From assembly GCA_041663645.1 (NCBI GenBank), contig JBAYMH010000001.1:1-64000 (forward strand): DNA of 64,000 nt, given 5' to 3'. The DNA comes from Minisyncoccus sp023229485. GTDB taxonomy: Bacteria > Patescibacteriota > Minisyncoccia > Minisyncoccales > Minisyncoccaceae. The translations under genes were made by a program, and so were the position numbers. The notes under the pieces were generated by a model. That model was given only the letters and a program-made list of their open reading frames with translations. It did no database searches and had not been told where the DNA came from. How positions within the stretch are numbered: the stretch's first letter is position 1; every line of letters starts with the position of its first letter. Positions 23,592 to 32,800 of the stretch are shown one piece after another.

Positions 23592-24044
23592 GTGTCTATT
23601 AATTTTGTAGAAAAATTTGATGTAGTCGTTAATTCACAAGATTTACTAAGGATATATCTGAGAATGGGAATAGCAACTATATTAGATTTTCAAAAGGAGA
23701 TTGCGGTCAAGATAACGCAAAAAGATGATGGTTTATTTATGATTTCAATCATTGGAGCAAAGTTACCAGAAAAAGGAAAAAAGAATTCACATTTTAATGG
23801 CAACGAGCCATGGGAGATTTTTCACTCGAAAGAAGATATTAGTGCAGGCGAAGCTGCGATAAAGTATATCTTAAATTTTATTAATGAAAATCGCTCAGAA
23901 TGGCTAAGAAAAAAAATTGCAAGTAGTCCAACCAACCAGTCACGAGACAGTCCAATTATTGCCTTGGGTTATCAAATAGAAAAAAAGCATCTCAGTGAAA
24001 TTGAAATTTCTATCAATTACACACAAGTCGAAAAATATACCTAA
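23592..24044 (+). CDS. Hypothetical protein, GTG start
   Basis: The family is not recognised. The 150-residue protein starts at a GTG preceded by TGGGGG, one of the few start sites here with a G-rich leader. It looks like one alpha/beta domain with strands at about 8-16, 36-45 and 48-55, and a helix at 95-115 (EAAIKYILNFINENRSEWL). No signal peptide or membrane helix is present. It is followed by its own terminator. Confidence 0.62.
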   Translation: MSINFVEKFDVVVNSQDLLRIYLRMGIATILDFQKEIAVKITQKDDGLFMISIIGAKLPEKGKKNSHFNGNEPWEIFHSKEDISAGEAAIKYILNFINENRSEWLRKKIASSPTNQSRDSPIIALGYQIEKKHLSEIEISINYTQVEKYT

Positions 24045-24048
24045 TATT

Positions 24049-24080
24049 ACGGCACGAAACATCGTACCGTTTTTTTTATT
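24049..24080 (+). terminator. Rho-independent terminator
   Basis: ACGG-ACG pairs with CGT-CCGT with a bulge on each side and is followed by eight T residues. It ends the rightward gene stopping at 24044. Confidence 0.7.
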
Positions 24081-24084
24081 CAAA

Positions 24085-24108
24085 AACCACCTTAAGGGTG
24101 GTTATTTT
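24085..24108. terminator. Terminator of the leftward gene
   Basis: AACCACC pairs with GGTGGTT around TTAAG. It partly overlaps the end of the gene at 24102-24515 and could act from either side. Confidence 0.55.
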
Positions 24109-24515
24109 ATACGAGCAAAGTCTCCATTCAAAACAATCGGATTCATCGCTGCAATTTCATCTCTATAATTTAGATTAGGAATTTCGTTTGATAAGTAAAT
24201 TAGCTTGTTAAGTATAAGAGCAAACCCCATTTCAAGAAAAGTATTGCCACCAATGTATCCTTTTATATTATTCTTTTCAATATTTACTACCAATATTGCA
24301 TCACTGTCTTTAATTTTTTCAAAATACCCTCGAATCAAATCATATTCAACTTTATTCCTTGCTGACGCAGCATGCATTTCATCAGCAGTATCCATATTAG
24401 CGTAGATATAAGTAAATTCTGGAAGCACAACTTCGTGCCCCAATTCTTGAAGCTTCTTTTCGGCTTCAATCATTTCCTTTGAAGCAGTCATGCTTCCGCA
24501 AATAACAATTTTCAT
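24102..24515 (-). CDS. Nucleoside 2-deoxyribosyltransferase-like protein
   Basis: This 137-residue Rossmann-like protein starts with KIVICGSMTASKEM, a glycine-rich first loop. DAILVVNIEKNNIKGYIGGN lies near 75-95, followed by FLEMGFALIL. That arrangement is seen in nucleoside 2-deoxyribosyltransferase-like proteins of Patescibacteria, where a Glu in the GGNTFLEMG segment would be the nucleophile equivalent. Whether it has this activity or binds another nucleotide is not decidable from sequence. It is divergent from the DUF4180 gene. Confidence 0.75.
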   Translation of the reverse strand: MKIVICGSMTASKEMIEAEKKLQELGHEVVLPEFTYIYANMDTADEMHAASARNKVEYDLIRGYFEKIKDSDAILVVNIEKNNIKGYIGGNTFLEMGFALILNKLIYLSNEIPNLNYRDEIAAMNPIVLNGDFARIK

Positions 24516-24657
24516 ATTATAAGTATTATTCTTTTTATTTGCTTTTAGGATAGCCTATTTGTTGCAATTTTTCCAGAAGAAAAAACAGGCGTACGATTTC
24601 GGATTTTATGTTACAATATTATAAAATGCATTTCAAATTTAAAGCATAATAAAAAAT

Positions 24658-25017
24658 ATGGAAATAAATATATTACAATTTAATGGAGTTGATATTGCAG
24701 AGCTAGTGTCTAGCGGCATTGAGATTAGTAAGCCCCAAGACGCCGTAGATTTAATGGCAAAGTGTATGCCATCAAGAACAACCAGAGTAATCGTGAATGA
24801 AAAAAACATTATTCCCGAGTTCTTTGATTTGAAAACTAAAATAGCAGGGGAGATACTCCAGAAATTTGCAACATATAGATTCAAGATTGCGATAGTGGGA
24901 GATTTTTCAAAGTATGAAAGCAACGCTTTAAAAGATTTTATTTACGAAAGCAATAAACATGGCGAAATTAATTTTGTCGGAACTGTTGAAGAGGGAATGG
25001 AAAAATTAGCAAGATAA
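24658..25017 (+). CDS. DUF4180 protein
   Basis: This 119-residue protein matches DUF4180 throughout: GIEISKPQDAVDLMA near 21, a conserved EFFDLKTKIAGEILQKF at about 53-70, FKIAIVGDFSKYES near 77 and LKDFIYESNKHGEINFVGT near 90-108. The family is found singly in many bacteria and has no assigned function. It starts in the AAAAAATATGG context. An extended -10 (TGTTACAAT, 24609-24617) lies 41 bases upstream. Confidence 0.85.
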   Translation: MEINILQFNGVDIAELVSSGIEISKPQDAVDLMAKCMPSRTTRVIVNEKNIIPEFFDLKTKIAGEILQKFATYRFKIAIVGDFSKYESNALKDFIYESNKHGEINFVGTVEEGMEKLAR

Positions 25018-25025
25018 ATTCAATA

Positions 25026-25054
25026 TTGACCGAAACCGCTTTTTTATATAGTAT
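25026..25054 (+). promoter_or_regulatory. Predicted promoter of tRNA-Ser(GCT)
   Basis: TTGACC (25026-25031) and TAGTAT (25049-25054) are 17 bases apart, ending 16 bases before the tRNA. Confidence 0.5.
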
Positions 25055-25070
25055 GGCTATGTTGAATACT

Positions 25071-25158
25071 GGAGAGGTGCCAGAGTGGCCGAATGGGGCA
25101 TCCTGCTAAGATGTTAACCGGCAACGGTTCGAGGGTTCGAATCCCTCCCTCTCCGCCA
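25071..25158 (+). tRNA. tRNA-Ser (anticodon GCT), CCA encoded
   Basis: The acceptor stem pairs GGAGAGG with CCTCTCC, discriminator G, and CCA is encoded (25156-25158), unlike the other three tRNAs here. The anticodon stem CATC/GATG encloses CTGCTAA, giving GCT. The long variable arm (TTAACCGGCAACGGTTCG) confirms class II. Confidence 0.95.
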
Positions 25159-25191
25159 ATAAAATAGACACCCAAAGGGTGTCTTTTTATT
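25159..25191 (+). terminator. Terminator of tRNA-Ser(GCT)
   Basis: The stem AGACACCC/GGGTGTCT is extended by AATAAAAT/TTTTTATT around AAA. It directly follows the encoded CCA. Confidence 0.75.
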
Positions 25192-25198
25192 GGAAGAA

Positions 25199-25298
25199 AC
25201 GGAGAGGGGGGGATTCGAAGGCTTTTGATTGACTGAATCAAAAGCCAGCCTGAGCCAATCTCAGCAGGAATTGATGCGAAGGCGAATCCCTCCCTCTC
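25199..25298 (+). repeat. tRNA-tail palindromic element, Ser(GCT)
   Basis: The left arm from CGGAGAGG to GGGATTCGAA is the inverted tail of tRNA-Ser(GCT) with one mismatch. The right arm CGAATCCCTCCCTCTC is a 16-base direct copy of it. The first hairpin is GGCTTTTGATT/AATCAAAAGCC with loop GACTG. The second is GCCTGAGCCAAT...ATTGATGCGAAGGC. The core is almost the same as in the tRNA-Arg elements, although the arms are completely different. Confidence 0.8.
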
Positions 25299-25307
25299 AA
25301 TAAACTA

Positions 25308-25363
25308 AAGGATTCAAACGGCGAAGTGAGAGGCGAGACCGAATCCCTTTTTCACCAGATTAC
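25308..25363 (+). repeat. Short tRNA-tail element fragment
   Basis: A reduced copy: left arm AAAGGATTCAAACG, right arm GCGAGACCGAATCCCTTTTT. The right half (GTGAGAGGCGAGACCGAATC) matches the end of the tRNA-Ser(TGA) element A at 17834-17853. Its central hairpins are missing. Confidence 0.6.
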
Positions 25364-25429
25364 CAAGTTTGAACACAAAGGGAATAAAGGGTTTACAACA
25401 GAAGATCAATTCCTTAAGGGGTCGTTTTT

Positions 25430-25458
25430 TTGAATTATTTTTGACCCAATGATATACT
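25430..25458 (+). promoter_or_regulatory. Predicted promoter of the HExxH protein gene
   Basis: TTGAAT (25430-25435) and TATACT (25453-25458) are 17 bases apart. The transcript would start near 25465, leaving a leader of about 90 bases that contains the hairpin at 25503-25523. Confidence 0.55.
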
Positions 25459-25502
25459 CTTAATTGAATTAGACTTGAGTGGTTACAAAATAAACTATGA
25501 AA

Positions 25503-25523
25503 TTGTCCGAAGAAATCGGACAA
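25503..25523 (+). promoter_or_regulatory. Leader hairpin
   Basis: TTGTCCGA pairs with TCGGACAA around a five-base A-rich loop, 32 bases before the ATG at 25556. No T run follows, so it is unlikely to be a terminator. It could affect translation or mRNA stability. Confidence 0.45.
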
Positions 25524-25555
25524 CTGCATTTTACTATAAGCTTTTGGCTATAAAC

Positions 25556-26686
25556 ATGGAAAATTTTAAAAATATAGAACAACCAGAAAAAATAGAAAGC
25601 ATGAAAACTCCTGAGATATGCGTTCAAGAAGAGAAAGGAGTTGAGTTGCTATCTCTATTATTTAAAGCAAAAAATCCAGAGTGGGGAGAGTGTAATACGC
25701 CAGCCGCTAGAAATATTATCACTTATTTTGAAGATAATCCCATAAGTCAAGAAACCCTAAACAAAATAGATGTTCTATTAGCTGAAGGTACAGACGAAGA
25801 ATTGCTCTATTGGTTAGTTCTTACATACGGACACGATGAAAGATTAGAAGCCGTAGAAAATGAATTAAAAAAGAATAAATCCAGCATGATAGATATAACA
25901 TCAGTCAAACAGAAGCTTTTTACTGCACTAGAGGCATTTAGCGAAGAATTTTCTGGTAGTATGTTATCAGAAAAAATTAAAGAAGATACCGAGATAGATA
26001 TTTTAAATAGGCAAAAAGATATTGAAAACGCAACAAGTAGAATAAGGGGTCTGATTGAATTTTTTAATCCAGACATAAAAACATCAAATATAAAAAAGAT
26101 TATTTTTATGCCCACTAATCCAATTTTTAAAACTAATACTGGATTTAGTTGTAATTTCTCGGGCGAACAATTCATATTATCACATATAGATAATACTGAT
26201 AATCAAGATCATGAATTTTTGCATGGGATTATAAATCCTATTGTTGAGAAATTATCCCAGAAATTAACAGAAGAACAAAAAGAAAAAATATCTAAACTCG
26301 TGAGTGGGAAATTAAGAAGGGACTATGGTGAAGAATACTTTAGCTTACTATGCGAAGAGTTTATAAGAACTTATAACGATTACTTTAAAAAAGGAGAAAA
26401 GCCACAATCATACGAAAATTTTATCGGAAACATTTTAAAAATATCAGAAGAAGAATTTCAAATGTTTTTAAATGAAAATAATAAACTAAAAGAGGAATGC
26501 AAAAAATCAGGAGTAAAAAACATTGAAGAATTTAAAAATAAGCTAGAAGAAGACTTTAGAAAGACAAGAGAAGATAAACTTCAAGAACTAATTTATAAAA
26601 TGTATCAAGAATATTCAGAAAAGGAAGATAAAGAAAATATCAATTTTGAAAAATTTATTTTAGATAGATTTCCAAAAGAAATATAA
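25556..26686 (+). CDS. Putative zinc metalloprotease with HExxH motif
   Basis: The family is not recognised. The ATG at 25556 is preferred, giving 376 residues. An in-frame TTG at 25475 would add 27 residues but would run through the leader hairpin. Residues 219-223 read HEFLH inside a helix-like segment (DHEFLHGIINPIVEKL), the zinc-binding HExxH motif. E267 or E268 (SLLCEEFIRTYND) could be the third ligand, as in gluzincins. The rest is highly charged and mostly helical, with a coiled-coil-like C-terminus. No signal peptide is seen, so it would act in the cytoplasm. Confidence 0.7.
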   Translation: MENFKNIEQPEKIESMKTPEICVQEEKGVELLSLLFKAKNPEWGECNTPAARNIITYFEDNPISQETLNKIDVLLAEGTDEELLYWLVLTYGHDERLEAVENELKKNKSSMIDITSVKQKLFTALEAFSEEFSGSMLSEKIKEDTEIDILNRQKDIENATSRIRGLIEFFNPDIKTSNIKKIIFMPTNPIFKTNTGFSCNFSGEQFILSHIDNTDNQDHEFLHGIINPIVEKLSQKLTEEQKEKISKLVSGKLRRDYGEEYFSLLCEEFIRTYNDYFKKGEKPQSYENFIGNILKISEEEFQMFLNENNKLKEECKKSGVKNIEEFKNKLEEDFRKTREDKLQELIYKMYQEYSEKEDKENINFEKFILDRFPKEI

Positions 26687-26719
26687 AAAACCCAAAAGGC
26701 TTCTTTTATTATATCGATA

Positions 26720-26790
26720 TTTCTCTGTCTGCCGTTATTCCATAAACATACTTCGCTCCAACTTCTAGTACTTTCTCTTATTTGAAAACA
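26720..26790 (-). pseudogene. comF remnant
   Basis: On the minus strand this stretch encodes GAKYVYGITADREI, almost the C-terminus of the intact ComF at 36515-37234. A 26-base segment (26734-26759) is identical to 36540-36565. A second identical piece (TTCTCTTATTTGAAAA, 26773-26788) corresponds to 36941-36956, which lies much further upstream in comF. The remnant therefore has an internal deletion of nearly 400 bases and no start. Confidence 0.65.
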
Positions 26791-26827
26791 GTTTATAAGT
26801 CCAACTCTTTTCTTTTTAAAAAAATCT

Positions 26828-26836
26828 TGTTATAAT
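26828..26836 (+). promoter_or_regulatory. Extended -10 promoter of the giant surface protein gene
   Basis: TGTTATAAT gives a perfect -10 hexamer with the extended TG element. There is no good -35 box. The ATG follows 52 bases downstream. Confidence 0.5.
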
Positions 26837-26888
26837 AAAAACACTTTAAATTATTTAAATTTTATTTCTAAAAAAATTTAAACTCAAT

Positions 26889-29800
26889 ATGTCCACAATT
26901 ACTTTGATAAAGCGATTGTTTAGTTTAGGTATTAACATATTTATTTTATCGGTTATTTTTCCGTCTATTATTCATGCTGCCGGCGTTATGTATGCACCTG
27001 GCGAAACACTTACTCCTTCTTGTGGCCCAACAGAAAGCGGCTGCGGAGTTCGATCTCCCGTCTCCACGGCTGATTCATTAACAAATGGTGCTCTTTTGTT
27101 CGCTTCGTCAGATGCGTGGTCACTTTTACCAGCTGGTACCGATGGAAAAGTATTAAAGATGAGCGGAGGTGTGCCAACATGGGGTAATGACGCTGGAGGA
27201 ACAAATTATACAGCTGGAAGCGGACTTGTCTTGAACGGATCCGCTTTTTCTTTAGATATAAATGGTCTATCGGCAATCACATCTCCAGCAATGACAGACT
27301 ATATTCCGATTTATAATTCTGCTACAGGATTAGTAAAAAAAGTAACTCGTAATGATTTCTTATCGCCAGTGATAGGTGCTTTGAATTATCAAGGTACGTG
27401 GAACGCCAGTGCAACTACAGAACCAGAAACTTGTTATGCCGATACAAAAGGGCACTACTTTGTTGTTTCTGCTGCAGGAAATGGTTATTCTGTAAATGAT
27501 TGGGCAGTTTGTAGTGGTGCTAGTTGGGATAAATTAGTAAGTACTTCAGCTGTCTCAAGTATCTTTGGAAGAACTGGAATTATTACGGCTTCAGCAGGAG
27601 ATTACAATGCTTTAAAAATAACGAATACGTCTGCTGGAAATATTTCATCACTAACAGTACAGGGTGCACTTAATGAACTGGATACAGAAAAGCAACCTGT
27701 TAATTCTTTACTAACAAGCATTGCGGGGTTAACTCCTGCCTTGAATAGTTTTATAGTGGGCAATGGTACAACTTTTGTTTCTCAAAGCGGAAGCACAGCC
27801 AGAACCTCTTTAGGTCTTGGATCAAGCGATACGCCAACTTTTAACGGACTTATAGTTAATGGAGATACTATTACGGACTTTACTGGCACAGGACTATCTG
27901 TTGCTGGCGGAACGCTAAAAGTTAATACAGGAAATTTATCTACTTCAAACGGTGCAATAACTATTACTGGAGGCTCAGGTTCTGTAGTTGGCTCTGGAGC
28001 AACAATCGATATTGCAAATTCTGACGGAACACATACAGGTCTTTTAACTTCTTCCGATTGGAGCACCTTCAATAATAAGCAAAATCAAATTACTGCTGGC
28101 ACAGCTTCACAATACTACCGAGGAGATAAGACTTGGCAAACATTAGATAAAAGTGCAGTTAGTCTTTCTAATGTAGAGAATACAGCACTGTCAACTTGGA
28201 CAGGATCAAGCAACTTAACAACACTGGGAACAATTACTTCGGGAACTTGGCAGGGTACCAATATTAATTGGTCGAAGGTAAATAAAACTGGTGCAAAATT
28301 AACTGACATGGATGTTCCAACATATACTGGAAATTCTGGAAAAGTATTAACGGTAAATAGTGGAGCGACTGGACTAGAGTGGAACGAATTTATGCCTACT
28401 TCACTAGCAAGTGGAAAAATTTGGATTGGTAGTGGCTCGGGAGTCGCTTCGGCTCAAACAATGTCGGGCGATGCAACACTTTCAAATACTGGTGCTTTGA
28501 CTATTGCAAATGGAGCAGTTACTTTAGGAACAAAAACATCAGGTAATTATGTGTCTTCGGTTAATACAGGAACTGGTTTATCAGGAGGCTCAACTGGAAG
28601 TGCAGGAGCTACCTTAACGTTATCTTTAGACATTAATGGTTTGTCAGCAAAAACATCAGCCTTAATGGGTGATGAGATTCCTATATATGATGCTGGATCA
28701 AATTCAATTAAAAAAATCACTCGTTCTAATTTTCTACAAGGTCTTACTGGTGCTTTGACATATCAAGGATCTTGGAATGCTAGTGCCAATACACCAACCT
28801 TAGCCGATGGTTCAGGAACAGCTGGGAATGTTTATGTTGTAGGTACGGCCGGATCAAAAGATTTGGGTTCTGGTTCTATAACTTTTAATGCTGGAGATAT
28901 GGTAATTTACAATGGAACTATTTGGCAAAGAGCTCCCTCAGGATCAAATGTCGCTTCAGTCTTTGGGCGTACTGGAGCTGTCACAGCTACTTCTGGAGAT
29001 TATACAGCCCTGCAGATTACAAACACAGCGGCTGGAAATATTTCGGCTTTAACAGCTCAGGCCGCAATTAATGAGTTAGACAGCGAAAAAGTCAACAAAA
29101 CAACTGGCAAGCTAACCGACCTTGATGTACCAGCCTATACAGGAAACGCTGGTAAAATGCTAGTAGTCAATGGAACAAGTGATGGTGTTGTTTGGACGCC
29201 GGCCTTAACGACCACTCTAGTATCAGGAAATATTTTTATTGGTAATGGAAGCAATGTCGCTACTGCAAATGCGTTAAGCGGGGACGCAACTTTAACATCA
29301 AATGGGGCACTAACGATTTCAGCTGACTCTATAGCACTAGGTACCGACACAACAGGGAACTATGTGTCTGGTGCAACTTCAAATGGTGGATTGGCTTTAA
29401 CTGGCACAGAAGGTGCAACCCTTGGAGTCCAGCTTGACGGAAGCACGTTAGCTCTCTCTAGTAGTGGATTAAAAATTAATTTGGCCAGTGCAAATACTTG
29501 GACTGGAACACAAACATTTAGTAATGCCATTGTAGCACCTACTTCAAGCAACACGATAAATGGATTAATTATAAATGCAGGAGCACTTTCGGGAATTACA
29601 GGATATAATCAATCTTCAGGAAATTTTGCCATGTCGGGAGCTGGTACATTTGATACTGGCACAGGAGCCATTGGTTTAAACGGAAACACAACTTTAGCAT
29701 CGGGCAAAACTTTAGCTGCTAGTGGAGGAGCCAGTAATTTTGATTTTTCTGCTTCATCTGGAACATTTAAAACCGGCACAGGAGCCGTTAGCTTAAACGG

Positions 29801-32800
29801 AAACACAACAGTAGTAACTGGAAAAACACTATCTTTAGCAGACGCAACCCAAGGTTCCTTATTGTTTGCTGGAGCTTCAGGAGTTGTTTCGCAAAACAAT
29901 GCCAATCTTTTTTGGGATAATACAAATGCACGCTTAGGAATTGGAACAACTTCACCTGATGCAACATTAACCTTAGTGTCTGGAGGAATAATTGACTCGC
30001 TTGGAAATCTAACAATAAATTCAAACACCTCTAATTCATTAACTTTAGATTCTGGAACAACGGGAGCAATTAATATTGGAAACAATAGTAACGCAAAAAC
30101 AATTACAATCGGAAATAGCATAGGAGCTACTACGCTAGCTCTACAAACAGGAACAGCTGGTGCGTCTTTATCTTCAACTGCAACAACGGGCAATGCTTTC
30201 TCGGTCACGGATAATGCATTAACATCTGGATCTGGGGTAAATATTTCTTCATCTTCCACTGGACTAACTGGCAGCTTGCTAAACTTGTCATCTTCAGGAA
30301 ATAATTCTGCCAATACTGGTTCGGTGATAAATTTAGCAATCACTGGAGCAAACAACGCTGTTACTGGCTTAAATATTGCAAATATTGGAACTGGCTTGTC
30401 TCTAAATATACAAGGAGCCATAGCCATGAAAAAAGGAAGCGATTTTTCAACGGTAGGTGTTACTGCTGACGTAGTATTTGGGAATACATCCCTTGTAAGA
30501 TTAACTGGTGCTTCAGCACAAACAATTGATTCAATCGTTGGCGGTGTAGATGGAAAAGTATTGTCTATTATTAATGCCGCTTCAACTGCTGCAACAATTC
30601 GTGATGCTTCAACTGCAACAACAAGCAATAATGGAAACAAAATACTAACTGGTACTGGATCAAACTTAACGCTTAATGCCGATGCCTCAATCTTACTAAT
30701 TTATGACTCTGGTGCAACAAGATGGCGCGCCATAGGCGGAACAGGGGGAGGTGGTGGCAGTGCAACAAGCATTCAAACACTTTCTTCTGCTGGCAATGTT
30801 TCTGGATGGAACTACACAGTTAAGACCGACTCAACCTCTGCTTCATTTGCTGCAACGCTTCCAACTGCCTCAGGGAATTCCGGCAAACAAATTGAAATTA
30901 CAAAAACCGACAACACAACTAACGCAGTTTCAATCGCTCCTTATGGATCAGAAAAAATAAATGGTTCTGCTAATCCAATTTATCTTTATAGTCAAGGAGA
31001 CTCAATTGTTATTCGTTCTGATGGAGCAAATTCTTACATAATTGCCGATAATCGTTCAAGTGTGGGACAGAGTAAAAGTTATCTCCAAACGCAAGCGAGT
31101 ACCAATCAAGGTGTAAATACCTCGGGGAATGCAATCTCTTTTGCCACCGCTTTAACCACGTCATACGGAAGTGATATTTCTTTCAATGGTACGGCTAGCT
31201 TTACGCTGAAAGCAGGTAAGACGTATCGTTTAAGTGCCAATCCTGGATATGTTTTTTTCGATGTCCAAGGAGGGTGGGCAACATTTCAATGGAAAAACAC
31301 TACTCAGGGCACTTGGGTTGGTTCATTAGCTCAAGTAGATCCAGATTCTAATACATCGGTGGCTGCTGCCCCGATAGGGCGAGATGCAGTAGTAGTTGTA
31401 ACACCATTAGTTGATACCGTTTATCAGTTTCAGGTTTTGGCTGAAAACGGAGTTACAAGTGTAGGACAAAACAGTGCAGGTCCATATCCAACTGCCTACA
31501 TTGAAGTTATCTCCACCCCGCAGAATGTGGTGAATACGGTGGATTATGTAAAAGTAAACTTAACATCAGATACTGCTGTTACGCCAAGTACAAGTATATT
31601 ATTTAATCAGACAGAGACTGGAAATATCCCTTACAATTCGGTTAATGGGCAATTTACTCTTAAGGCCGGTAAAACTTATCTTCTTAATTCAACCGCCGCA
31701 TTAACACCAGCTACTGGTGCCTTTGATTTTCAATGGAGAACAACTGCGGGAACACTTTTAGGTAGTAAGGCAACAGCATATGGATGGGGTAAATCTACTG
31801 TTCCCGCACAAGCCATATTTACACCATCAACAGACACAACAGTTACTGTATATGTTACAGCAGTTGGCGATGGTCCGATCGCCAGAGGAGGATATGTGCA
31901 AGCTACCATTCAACAAATAGGCTCCACCGCCAATACTGGTATCACTATGAATAGTTTATTAGCCGCAACAGGAACTGGTGCTTTAGACAATTTGAATTTT
32001 GGTCAAACTTGGAATTGGTCAGCAGCAGATGATGAGACAGCTATGGCAATGAATTTCAATGCACTCACCTCAGGAAATGGACTAACACTAGCTTCAACTT
32101 CTACAACCACTACAGGAAATATTTTTTCAGTTTCTTCCGCTTCCACCGGAGCATTCGCTAATGGCGGTGTACGGTTTAATCTTACTGGCGCACATACCGG
32201 TAGCGGCTTTCAAATTGATGATTCAACTATTGCCGGAACGGCAATGACAATCAATGCTAACTCGGTGACCACTGGCAAAGCTTTATCTATAAATACAAAT
32301 GCAATTACCTCCGGCAATGCCTTGTCTGTCACTAGTTCGTATGCTTCTGGCAATTCAACCAACGGGCTTTTCTATGTTGCTAATACTGGAGCAGTCACTA
32401 ATGGGGTTGTGGCTCGTATTGCTTCCAACTCCACCGCCGGATCAGGATTAACAGTTTCGGCAAATGGCAATGTTGGAATCGGGACGACAACGCCAGATTC
32501 TCTATTGGCTATAAGCAATACTGCTATTGATCTTGCCCAGTTAAAGATCACCGGACCGGGTACCGGTGCATACAACGCAGCGGATTTATTTCTTGCTGAT
32601 TCAAGCACTGGTAAGAATTGGATAATTACGAATCGAGGATCAACTGATACTGGCAACCAGAATAAGTTGATGTGGCAGTATTATGACGGAAGTGCTTGGG
32701 TGAATCGGATGACTATTGATACTTCCGGCAATGTCGGAATTGGTACAACAAGCCCCTCAAACACTCTTCAAGTTAATGGAACAGCAAGATTTGGTGGAGG

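Noticed and set aside
25044..25241. Leftward open frame over tRNA-Ser(GCT)
   Set aside because: It is antisense to a well-formed tRNA and its terminator. Phrases such as GGEGGIRTLEPLP are the known false translation of antisense tRNA-Ser tails.
29609..30640. A 343-codon leftward open frame inside the giant surface gene
   Set aside because: Its length comes from the repetitive codon use of the Thr/Gly/Asn-rich gene on the other strand. It has no start signals or recognisable domain.
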